From contig JADNYV010000009.1 of the NCBI GenBank assembly GCA_015501055.1, positions 372,001-436,000 on the forward strand: 64,000 bases of DNA, given 5' to 3'. Under the pieces are notes generated by a model. It did no database searches, was not told where the DNA came from, and saw only the letters and a list, made by a program, of their open reading frames with translations. Below are positions 24,183 through 34,248 of this stretch, one piece after another. The DNA comes from Mucidula mucida. Taxonomy: Eukaryota; Basidiomycota; Agaricomycetes; Agaricales; Physalacriaceae. Positions within the stretch are counted from its first letter, which is position 1. Every line of letters begins with the position of its first letter. The position numbers and the translations under genes were made by a program.

Positions 24183-25125
24183 TAAAGGCTGCGTGGAAAG
24201 ACGAGTAACTGAGGTACAGTAAACATAGCCCAAAAGTTCTTCAAGCTTATATGCGGCAGCTATTGGCTTCCGTCTCAGCATCGCTCTGTCAATATCTCAG
24301 ACTCTCCAAGTAGCCCCTTGCTGATCTGAACAAGACACCGGTTGAGGAGATGAGAGAGTCTGGAGATAAAGTCAACACGTAGAAAAAAAAATAGAAGAAA
24401 CATCATGCATCATACACGATGATTTCAGAAGCACTTGCAAGCGGTTTTTAATGATATGCCTTCCTATGGCAAGGATGATTATTTCCATATGGCGATGGAG
24501 CTCGTCGATCTTTCGATCGTTGAAAATATCGGAACACTAAGGCTGAAACCGTGGTGAGACTGTACTAGCTGTGGAGCACATGGCTCCTTCTTTTCGCGAT
24601 CTAGTAGGATATGATTCAAGTGAGTGTGCCAAAGAAGAACGAAAGGACTCATTGTACTGCATGTATAATTCGTTCGGTCATCGCAATTCGAAACATCATG
24701 AGCGCAACAGTGTTGCTCGAGTAGAACCTATTGACGCGTTCACAAGCGACTTACGGAACTGATTGTCTGATGCACTCCTCACATGCAAAATATCAGGCGG
24801 CGCGTCGTGGTAAGCGGTCAAACAACCTGTCACGTGCCATGGCGGCACGCCGGCTTACACGAATCAGAGTACGCCACAATTTGATCAGTTCGCTGTAAAG
24901 TCCAACTAATAATGCGCGTGCCGAAACAGATAGGCGCCCTGATAAGCCAATCTTCTGATACAGAGGAACAACTTTTTGACAGCAAGCGCCGTGATATCAC
25001 CGGTTCCCATCCCCCAAGTCAGCTTGCTTCCGATGCTGGTGAATTGCTATTCATACATTATTCTAAGTGCCACAGAGTCCAGGGAATTCCGCAAAAAATA
25101 AATAGAACGAAAGTACGGCCCACCA
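24183..25125. other. intergenic, no gene recognised
   Basis: Promoter side of the receptor-like gene (CT- and A-rich tracts around 24290-24400) and 3' flank of the golgin. No supported gene. Confidence 0.5.
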
Positions 25126-26862
25126 TCATGACAGCGCGTCCTCGGGAAGCGGGTCAGCCTTTCCCTTTCCCTTGGGTGATGATGATCCCACGAGCGACAA
25201 GTTCGGAGAACTAGCCGTCGCCGTCGATGAGAGCCGCCGCATAGGTGCTGAAGGACTTGGCGGTGAAAACGTCAACCGTGTTGGTGTCCCCGGCAGCGAG
25301 TTGTTTCTAGGCGGGGGAGGCGTCCCTTCCCCGGATGCAGCCTCCGTGAGTAGAAATTCTACCCAAAGACGAGAGAAAGACTACGACATGCGCGTCAACA
25401 CCGTGTGTTGGAATTCTAATGTAAATCACTAACCTCGGTTTCATCCGTCTTTTGAAGTTCGCCGTTTCCTTTCGCTGAAGGGTTAGCCGAGAGACTCGGC
25501 CGACCCCAAAACGAGGATGATGATGATACCATGGAAGACGTTGATGCCGCTGCAAACCAGCCTTTTCTCGTTCTGGATCTGTCCAAGATAGGATGGTGGA
25601 TAGTAGCTGCAGCATCTCGAACCGTTTCGGGTCGGCCCGCGGTGTCTGTAGAAAGGATAGTAGAACGTTGGTGACGAGACGTCGGTCGACGTTGGTGTCA
25701 GATGAACTCCTCCGTAAACGTCGCAAGGCTTCCATGAGGTGTTCGTTTATTATCACGGCTGTACGACGGTAAGTGAGTCACTGTGAACCGCTGAATGTCG
25801 GTACCGATTCCGCGCTGTTCGCAACGATTTCGGTAGGCGAAAGCCGATGGTACATACCTTCATGTCGTAATTTGCCAATTAGCAAGTCTTTCTCCTTTAC
25901 AGCCTTTTCGAGATCTGTGTGCGCGTGGTATTTGTTTGTGACTCTTCAAGCGCTAGCTGATGGATATCATGAGATTGGTAACGAGCACGACAGAAGATGG
26001 CTACCTCGGCTGTTAGGGCCCGGTGTTTGAACTCGGCAACATCATGCTCCAGTCTGTGTAATTGGGAATCGCGATCTTTAACAGCCTGACGGAGCTCGTG
26101 ATCCTTAGCTAGGTAGTTTATGGGTCAAGAGTAAGCGCCATGATGTACTAATACGCACCAGCCTGGAAGTCTTGCAATACACTTTGTAGGTTCTCGGACT
26201 TTTCTCGTTCAACATCGAGTTCAGCTGCTTCGCGTTCTCTAGCCTCGCGTTCGAGCTCAATGTCGCGTTTCAAGATATCGACAAGTGACCGCGACTCGTC
26301 GGACATTGACTTTTCCTGCATTGCTACTCTCTCCCAATCGTCGCGTTCGATCCGACATCGTTCCAATTCCAATTGAGTTTCCCTGAGTTCTCGTTCTCGC
26401 ATGAGACTTTCTTGAGCGTTTTCCTGAAAAGCGCGATTGCGGAGCGTGTCGAGTTCATTGGAAACGCGTGCCGTCTCTTCATTGGATGCAATAAACTCGT
26501 CCTTGAGGGTCTCTACTGTCTGCGCGAGGTCATCGTTCTGGGCCGTGAGCTGCTGGATAAGCTGTTCGCGTCTGTCCAATTCTTCCTAATACAAATTTAG
26601 AGGGCGCTTAAAGCATAGGAACCCCACACACGGCATCTTGTTTGAGTTTGTTCCCGAGTGTGGTCTTCATGTGGGTAAGTTTCTGAAGCAGATTCCGGTA
26701 TTGCGCGGCGAGACTGTCTTTTTCTTCCCGTGCCTGCTGGAGCTCGCGATGGAGAAGGGCTACATCGTCGCCGTCGCCGGAAAGGCGGGACTGGGTAGCT
26801 GCTGCCATCGTCGGCGACACTGAACCCGACGGCGACGCTGGGGACAGCACCGGGCTTTCCAT
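25126..26862 (-). CDS. Rud3-type golgin with C-terminal GRAB domain
   Basis: Coiled-coil tether of the cis-Golgi. The start is MESPVLSPASPSGSVSP. It is followed by long heptad-rich coiled coil: LLHRELQQAREEKDSLAAQY, ELDRREQLIQQLTAQNDDLA, LELERCRIERDDWERVAM and KDHELRQAVKDRDSQLHRLE. The C-terminal conserved block, HLMEALRRLRRSSSDTNVDR then LVTNVLLSFLQTPRADPKRF and LLSTILSWTDPEREKAGLQR, matches the GRIP-related Arf-binding (GRAB) domain of Rud3/GMAP-210 golgins, which binds Arf1-GTP. A Ser/Pro-rich tail ends with KGKGKADPLPEDALS at 25126. Exons are separated by ordinary short introns. It is divergent from the F-box gene at 27017, so the ~150 bp between them must carry both promoters. Confidence 0.82.
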
Positions 26863-27016
26863 CGCTGGCGCTAATGCAGTCGTGTCCGATGACGGTCAGA
26901 GCGAAAATGTTCCGCAGCACGTGGCCACGACGCAACTTAGCGCTGGACGACATGATATCCATCTTGGACCATTACCACTGCTGTTTTCAGCCTATATAAA
27001 GCGCCCCGTCCCGTCC
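26863..27016. promoter_or_regulatory. shared divergent promoter, golgin / F-box gene
   Basis: 154 bp between two start codons on opposite strands. It includes a CCTATATAAAG TATA-like element at about 26990-27000 oriented toward the F-box gene. Confidence 0.5.
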
Positions 27017-29114
27017 ATGTCCCTGCCAGCTCCCCCCATGAATTCGCCGTTGTCGCTGCTCAGTCTACCCGTAGAGGTCATCGGCGATGTCCTCGCCCTC
27101 CTCGACGTATCCGATCTGCTCTCCTGCACGCAGGTAACTGCCAACCTGACCGCCTCCTCACTTCGCCACTGAATATCGTTCAGGTCAACAGACAGGTCCA
27201 TGGTATCATCGCCGACTCATCGCGTCTCCAGTTCACTTTTGACCTCTCAAAGTATCGCATGTCCTCGCGCCTTCCAGATAATCCACTACACCCCTACGCC
27301 AAGCGGCTTAGCTTTCTGCGCGATAGAGAACACGCCTGGCGCTCGCTTAAATGGCATGCTCGCCATAGACTCGGTCTGCCACGAGTAGCGTCCATCTACG
27401 AATTTGTGGGAGGCATCTACGGCAACGGACGGGACCATGACCGCCAAGATCCAATACCCGGTATATCCTTCTTTCAGCTGCCCTACGCTGGGCCCGACAA
27501 CGACGCCAGTACAAAATACGAAATGTGGACTCTCCCCTTTCACGACCTGAACATCCTCGACTTTACCATTGATCCGGCCCAAGACCTGCTGGTTCTCGTC
27601 ACGCACTGTGCTCCCGAGTACGTTGACAGCCATCTCAATGGCCACGCGTTTGACGTCCCTTTGTCTAGCTCTCCTTTTGTCTTTGAACTGCATCTTCGCA
27701 CTCTCCAGTCAAATGAGCCCCACCCAAGGGCCGCCTCTCCTAATCTACCGTGCTTTGCTAAAGATCTCCTCAACGCTCCTCCTACAAATGTAGCGGGAGC
27801 CATTCGTATACAAATCTCCGGCGATCTGATCGGTTTCTTGATGAAGGAGATGGACACCATCGAGGTATGGCATCCAGAGTCCGGATACTGCGTATGTTAC
27901 TTTTGCTCCGTATAGCCTTTCGTTAATAGACGCTCTTAGTCGTCCTTTGTATTGCCCTCGGGCATTGAGGATTTTACCTTCATTTCCCAGACATCTTTCC
28001 TCATCGTTCGCCCAACTGGCTTCCTTGAGGTGTACAAGTTCCACAAACCTTCAGCAAACTCCAGACCACCAGCTCTTCTCGGCTCGTTTGCCTTCCCGCC
28101 TCTGCGTGATGGGCCTAGATTTTGGCACAGTTCTCTAAGTACTAATCCCACCCCAGGCTATGAATCTGCTCCAGAACCTAGTCGCTGTGCCAACCACTTG
28201 TACTTTCCAACGCTCTCTGACCGCATCATTGCCTGTTGCGTCTACATCGTTGACCCCAGTGATGACCCCCTGAGGCCCCGCGTCTACTCTTTCGTCTTCT
28301 TCTTCCCAGTCCACATATTTCTGGAAGAAAGCCCCCATTCCATTCTCAACCTCTGCAAATCGGAACCTCCGCCCGATCGGTCCGATGTCCATCCAACAGA
28401 CACCATCTTCTTCTCAACGTACCATTACAAGACGGATAACGCGAATCAGCCTCATAACCCAACAGCGACGGGTATGTATCCTGTCGCGTGGGATGACTGG
28501 GGACCTCCGAACACACGATGGTTTCGTGAATGTCTTGTCACTGATTGGCAGCATGCTGTTCATGGGATGCGTACGGCGGAAACGATATCTGCAAAAGTTT
28601 GGCAAGGCAGTCCTAAAGATTCGATGGAGGGCGTCATTGTGGAAGTTGAGACAATAGATGAAGAGGGCGAACAAGATGTCATTGACGACCGGGTGGACAA
28701 TTTTGTGGAGTACGGAGCCGTGACACCTCCCCTTCCCATCGGGATGCCTGAGCCTCCTGCTGTGGTATCGCGTCGTTACCTACGCGTACGCGATTTCAAC
28801 CCCTACGCGATTCGGTTAATCAGCGAGGCTGACAATGCCGTGGGGGAGGCATCTCAATGGCGGAGTCGCAGAGTCAACACGGACGAGACCGAATGTGAAG
28901 CTGACGAAGTCTTTACGCAGAACATCAAAAGTAGCTTGCCTTATGCTGAGGTGGTCAGCAGGCAGGCATTTGATATGACGGATGTCATGATGGACGATTG
29001 CCGGATTCTGCTCTTGAAGGTATGAGCTCCTCCACAATTCCGGCGCATCATTAATTACCCCCACAGCGGACACGAGGAGGTAGACTTCTAGGCATAGACG
29101 TGTTGACGATGTAG
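27017..29114 (+). CDS. F-box protein, basidiomycete type
   Basis: Likely substrate adaptor of an SCF ubiquitin ligase. The start is MSLPAPPMNSPLSLLSLPVE. The F-box spans about residues 13-60: LPVEVIGDVLALLDVSDLLS, CTQ, then VNRQVHGIIADSSRLQF across an intron at 27133-27184. The body (SFLRDREHAWRSLKWHAR, SFFQLPYAGPDND, DLNILDFTIDPAQDLLVLVT) is the beta-rich C-terminal domain common in agaric F-box proteins of this kind. Two more short introns follow, at 27893-27940 and 29020-29066. The final exon adds RTRGGRLLGIDVLTM before the stop at 29114. The frame is open throughout with canonical junctions. The target is unknown. It is unrelated in sequence to the repeat-arm F-box family. Confidence 0.85.
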
Positions 29115-29441
29115 CACTGTATTTCGATGGGTGTTATTTTCAAAAAGGACACTCAACGTGTGTTGTTCCTATTTCTTAGAAAAATACTTAACTTTGTAGC
29201 CTTAGCGTACTTTCCACTTGGGGACGGACGAGTAATCGAGCCCCACGTTAGCAGTCCTCCGTGACTACAGATGCCTAACAGTGTGCGAGAGGGTGTGCGA
29301 TGCCGTTCACACTTGCCTGTCGCGAACGATCAAAATCGCTCAAATGACACTACACGAGCTGGCCAAGCGCGAGAGGTGTCGCACACACGGAAAGTACATA
29401 ACGACGTGAAGACATTTCGAGATGTCTTCCCTCAAGCTATC

Positions 29442-31440
29442 ATGATATCGCTGTCCTTTGCTGTCCTTCTCGGGGTCGCTCTGGTGATTCACATCTTCAA
29501 GCGCGGGTCACGAGCGTCTATCGCCAGCCTACCCAGACCACCGTTAGAGTCTTTCCTGTTAGGTTCTTGCTTCTGTCTTACAATTCTTTGGGTCTGGCTA
29601 ACGTCTATTGGACAAGGGAACCTGCGCCAGTTCTTTCAGAACCAAGGCGGAGTGGTATGTGGGGGTGTAGTTCACTCTAGACTGGCAGATTTCTGATGCA
29701 TGCCAGGCGGATTGCGAATGGATCGCCAAGGATGGGGGCTTGATTCGGATTAAGGGTATTCTTGGGGTGGGTCAAACTGCGGTTCTTGAGTTGAGATTAG
29801 TCGTTGATACTGTGTAGGAAGACGTTCTGTTCGTGTCGGACCCAAAAGCCGTGCAGCACATCTATCACACGTATCGTATACACGTTCTCCGTAAGGAGTT
29901 GACGCGTCTTATCGCCGGCAAGGTGAGTGGGTTTAATTGAATGGTGATGTTACTGATCTTGTAGGTGATGACCACAAATGTCAATGACGGGTCATTCTTC
30001 CCGCTTTCGGTGCCGCGGAAACCCGCGCGTTAGCACCGTGCTTCGCCGAGAGTGCCGTACTGGAAGATTGCGCTGCCGGCTCACGCGATCTGGCGCTTAT
30101 ATTGACGGTGTTTTAGTTATGCACGCGCCGAATGCTCAGACACAGGCGCCTATCGTTCTGGACGTGACATCCTGGTTTTCCCGTGCTACGTTGGATGTCA
30201 TCGGCCAAGGTATGCATACATTCAGATATAGCTTCCATTATCGACTGACTTTGTGTGTTTTTCCCACAGCTGCCTTTGACTATCTGAGTGACAGGGACAA
30301 TGTACTGAGGCGCGTTTTCACCGGTGTTGCGTACTACTAACGTGAACTACAGTACTTTGACAGGAATCAGACCTTTGAACAACCTTCCAAGACGTCGATA
30401 GGTATTCTCCCAACAGATTCTGCTGTACTTCCTGATTCCCGTGCTCACGTACTTGTTTGACCGCTCGCTGCCGAGCGGGAGTTGACGCGTCTGGCTGTGG
30501 GCGTGTCGATGGAGCTTGTTGATCAGAAGCCGTAGGCGTATACCGCTGAATCTGGAGGACGGGATGTGATAAGTTTGTTGGGTGCGCTGTCTACGCTGTT
30601 CAAGGATGATATGGACAAGCGCCTAGTCTAAGCTAATTTCAATGAGAGGACTGGGAAAAGCGTGACCGAAGAGGAGATGCTGTCGCATATGCAGTGCGTG
30701 TCTTTCCAAAGGTGGTATAGGGCCAACTAATGATCCTTTGGTAGGACTGTTATGCCATGGGTACCGGGCATGAGACAATCGCGCACAGTCTGAGCTGGAC
30801 AACGTATGAGCTCGCTAAACATTTTTATATGCAGAAAATTCAAGAAGCTGCGGGGATAAATCTGGGCTGTCAAAATGGACCTCAGCGGGTTGAATCATCA
30901 CCCAACAGCTTTGTTTGAAAGCGATGCCTTACCTACCCATGAAGGCTTTGAAGTGATTAGTTCACCTATGCTTGTTAACTTGTTTGAATACAGGAAATTC
31001 TCAGGTTCCATTGGGTGTTGAACCGAGAGGATGTCCTCCCGCTGTCCAAGCCGATAATGACTACTGATGGACGCACGATCCAGGAGCTTGCGGTGCCCAA
31101 GGGTGCTTCTGTTTACAGCTCCATGGGATACAATCGGACAGAAGCCCCATACCCAGCGCTGGCTCGACGGCGCTGTGCCCAGGAAAGGGCAGCACCGCTG
31201 TCGGCGTGTACGGGAATTTGTCAGTCGACACTTATTGAGGCGTGGTCGGGAATTGATTGCATCTTCATTATGTACAGGATGACTTCTGCCAGCGAAGTCC
31301 GAACATGCATCGGTAAGCGCCTAAATGTCTCTTTTGAATGGAACTTACTTCTTCTCTTCAAGTTGCGCGTACGATCTGATCATCATTTCCGAACACCGAC
31401 TTACTTGAATTTACAAACATGCTGCTGAAGTTTCAGTCCG
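29442..31440 (+). pseudogene. cytochrome P450 monooxygenase, decayed
   Basis: An N-terminal membrane anchor (MISLSFAVLLGVALVIHIFK) and a proline hinge start the gene. It continues ESFLLG, then across an intron NLRQFFQNQGGV, DCEWIAKDGGLIRIKGILG and DVLFVSDPKAVQHIYHT. In the C-helix region the frame reads DDHKCQ*RVILPAFGAAETR, an in-frame TGA where relatives have Arg. DVTSWFSRATLDVIGQ follows. The I-helix motif survives as TGHETIAHSLSWTTYELAKH, followed by LNREDVLPLSKPIMTTDGRT and RWLDGAVPRKG. The haem loop is degenerate (SEVRTCIG) and missing the usual FxxG. Several shifts and stops make the gene non-functional. Its last ~400 bp are repeated at 33676-34065. Confidence 0.85.
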
Positions 31441-31530
31441 TACTTGTTCATCTCCTCAAGGACTTTTGTGTTCGATGTCGATCCGGCGTTGTCAAGAAAT
31501 TGACGCATCGCTGATCATGTTGTTTGAAGT
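31108..31530 (+). repeat. P450 3'-end segment, copy A
   Basis: Direct, diverged repeat of 33700-34065. Shared strings include CAGAAGCCCCATACC, CCAGGAAAGGGCAGCACCGC, CTAAATGTCTCTTT, and CGCTGATCATGTTG at the far end. It contains the P450 haem-loop remnant. Confidence 0.85.
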
Positions 31531-31651
31531 CATGTGAATGTGGCACTCATACTATACGGTAGACGTAGCAGAATAATACAAAGAAGAAACTCCTACACAT
31601 ATCTGATTAATGTACGACCCTCTGGAAGACCAAGTCAGTACAGTGTCACGA

Positions 31652-33373
31652 TCAACGAGAATCAAACAACTCACTCCATATTGAGAGGTGTACATCCAAG
31701 CCCCTCTCCTCGAGTTTCCGAAAATCGACAAAGTCGGCATCCACAGGGTCTTCAATTGCCCAGTTCCTCCCGAAGTTGTCCGGTAGACGTCGTGAATCTT
31801 TTTCTCGCCAAGATGAATAACCTTCAAGGTAATAAACCGATCCATCGTCACGACCACCAGGCGTCATATACGTCTCCCTTCCCAGTACAATGACAACTTC
31901 CTGTAGATTCGTCCCTGAAGATGAAGCGACGGGGGACTGGTATCGAGCACTCAGGACACGAATGAGAGTGTCCTTGAGTCCACCGTCCCATGTTGATCGC
32001 GATATGTCCGTTGCAGTGATTGTCAGAGTCAGAAGGCTGGGCACCACAGTCCGGTCCGAAAGACACTCGATGAGTCTGCCCTCAGGGCGCGTTTTACGAA
32101 ACGACAGCTTCAAATCTATAATCCCCGACAATGCGAATAGGAATGCTGCAGGACAAACAAGTGGCTTTTCGTAATAATCGAACGTGAGCTCCGCATTCGT
32201 GATTGTGCACCCTGACCGCTGTATGAACCGTTGGAGAACGGCCCCGTCGGACTGACCGTCGCGCGGGCAAGGCAGGGATATACGCGTCAAACCTGGGCAT
32301 GTGATACGACCCAATAGCGCTATGGCGATGCTGGAAGACATATCGATGAAGGATATTGTGGGATGGAAGACAATTGCTTGAAGCCCAGGTGTATTTGAGG
32401 TTGCACTTGGCACCCGACTAAAATGCGACAGATGAGCATAATCCCTCAATGTTTGCACATTAGGACAGCAAGCGAGAAGTTCTAGACATTGAACAACGCG
32501 ATGAAGAGGAACGACAAGCTCCGTAAGCTGCCTCCAGGGGAATTTGCTCCCCATATCGGTGGCAGAGAAGTTATCCACATCAGCCAGCGTCAATCGGCGC
32601 AATTGTGGTACGTGTTTACCAAGTGACCAGACAAACTTATAATAGTCATCTGAGTGCCTGTGAGACCCTCTTACATCGAGTGTAAGCGCCACAAGTGAAG
32701 GCATTTTGACAATCTTCAGAAAAGGCTCGAAATCCCGGGGAGACCCTTCAAAAGACGCGTCGTGCCAACGTTCCGCACTTTTTACGATGAAGTTGACTTC
32801 AGTTTTCTTCAGACTGTCCAACGGGATATGAAACTTGTTGCGCTTCGCAGACCGCGAAAGTGCATCTTCAAAGAGACCTTTGGTGCCGACTTTGTGAAAG
32901 CCAGATGGCCCAATATCGTCCTTTAGAGTAAAGTCGGTCCAGAGACTCGCGCAGGACCAAGCAACTTGTCTCCACCTGCTGCAGACCTTTCCCAAGAGCC
33001 ATGGACCGCTGCGCGAAGAGGCAAAGACGTCGTATGGTTTTTCAAATGTGAGGTGGAAGATCTCGGTGAGCACTTCGGTTGGAAGCTGGTGGACGGGAGG
33101 GAAGAGCGCCAGGTGCGCGTCACGAAAGGCAATCGTTACGTCCCTCTCCTTCTTGGCTGCAGCTAGTGAGCTCTCTAGCATCTCTATATTTCGGTCCAAG
33201 TCCGCTATGTCTGCTTTGGCATTGGCAACCAGATTCACGATGTCGACTCTAACATGGTCTTGCGCGGTGAAAGCAATGTTTGTCCCCAAGTAGGCCTCAT
33301 ATTGGGATTGAATGGGAGTCCTCCGTGGTTTCTTCTTCGGAGGAAGACCGCAATGGGGGCATTCATGGGACAT
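31652..33373 (-). CDS. F-box/LRR-like protein, intact right-arm copy
   Basis: 573-residue single-exon protein, predicted SCF adaptor. Residues 1-15 (MSHECPHCGLPPKKK) carry a CxxC pair and a basic patch that could be a nuclear signal. A short coiled coil (residues ~50-85) precedes the F-box HQLPTEVLTEIFHLTFEKP at about residues 95-115 and VCSRWRQVAWSCASLW. Leucine-rich repeat-like segments follow: HVPQLRRLTLADVDNF, FPWRQLTELVVPL, CPGLTRISLPCPRDG, VVPSLLTLTITATD. The C-terminus, VVIVLGRETYMTPGG to SIWSELFDSR, is nearly invariant among the three copies in this window. Its 3' flank retains a CTGACTTGGTCTTCCAG-like tract shared by all copies. Paralogues are at 13740-15460 (broken) and 61581-63293 (open). 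Confidence 0.88.
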   Translation of the reverse strand: MSHECPHCGLPPKKKPRRTPIQSQYEAYLGTNIAFTAQDHVRVDIVNLVANAKADIADLDRNIEMLESSLAAAKKERDVTIAFRDAHLALFPPVHQLPTEVLTEIFHLTFEKPYDVFASSRSGPWLLGKVCSRWRQVAWSCASLWTDFTLKDDIGPSGFHKVGTKGLFEDALSRSAKRNKFHIPLDSLKKTEVNFIVKSAERWHDASFEGSPRDFEPFLKIVKMPSLVALTLDVRGSHRHSDDYYKFVWSLGKHVPQLRRLTLADVDNFSATDMGSKFPWRQLTELVVPLHRVVQCLELLACCPNVQTLRDYAHLSHFSRVPSATSNTPGLQAIVFHPTISFIDMSSSIAIALLGRITCPGLTRISLPCPRDGQSDGAVLQRFIQRSGCTITNAELTFDYYEKPLVCPAAFLFALSGIIDLKLSFRKTRPEGRLIECLSDRTVVPSLLTLTITATDISRSTWDGGLKDTLIRVLSARYQSPVASSSGTNLQEVVIVLGRETYMTPGGRDDGSVYYLEGYSSWREKDSRRLPDNFGRNWAIEDPVDADFVDFRKLEERGLDVHLSIWSELFDSR

Positions 33374-33699
33374 CGTCTCTATAAAAAACTACTAGTATGA
33401 GCGCGAAGGTCATATCACGCGACTATAGTACTCACTTGATGAAATTAGAGGTTTGACGCCGTACTCGTACAAAGAGTATTGGAAGACGCGTCGTCCGAGC
33501 TCAGTGATAGTTGTCGTACGAAGGCAAGGCGTCGGGCGATCAGGAGAACAAAAGGGTCATTTCCTGTGTGTCATGTGACTTTCGCTTATTTAGGCATATG
33601 AGCAAGCGTCGACTACCATGTCGACGCACAGGTCTATAACGTGTAGGTGACAAGGTTCGTCGCTGAGAGCTTCTACGCTTGGAACGAAGATATCTTCGG

Positions 33700-34065
33700 G
33701 CAGAAGCCCCATACCGACCGCCGGCTCTGCCCAGGAAAGGGCAGCACCGCTGTCGGCGTATTTGTCAGTCGACCGTTATTGAGGCGTGTTCGGAAATTGA
33801 GTGTATTATGTACATGATGACGTTTGGCGACGGGCTCTGAACATGCGTCGGTAAACATCTAAATGTCTCTTTCGAATGGAACTCTCTTCAAGGATGGGGT
33901 TTCGCGTACAATCTGATAATCATTTCCCGGACATCCACTCATTTGATTTTCAGAACAGGCTACTGGAGTTTCAGAACATACTCGTTCAATCATTATCGCG
34001 GTCGATCCGGCCTCGTCAAGCAAACTTCGACGTGACGCGTCGCTGATCATGTTGCCGTTGCTTAA
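33700..34065 (+). repeat. P450 3'-end segment, copy B
   Basis: Second copy of the P450-derived segment, in the same orientation as 31108-31530. It starts slightly further upstream, including NEDIFGQKPH, which copy A lacks. With copy A it brackets the right-arm F-box gene. Confidence 0.85.
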
Positions 34066-34248
34066 ATGAACAGACCATAAGGGTCCGCCGTTGTACGCGT
34101 CTTTAGTTCAGAAACGCGGGGATGGTATAGAGTAATGTACATTGGCTCAAGAATGAAGGAATCGTGGTACAGTACAAGTGGAATGATGAGTTTACAATGA
34201 AGAATGAACATAGCAATGCAAAGCGAGACGAAAACATCAAAAACAACC

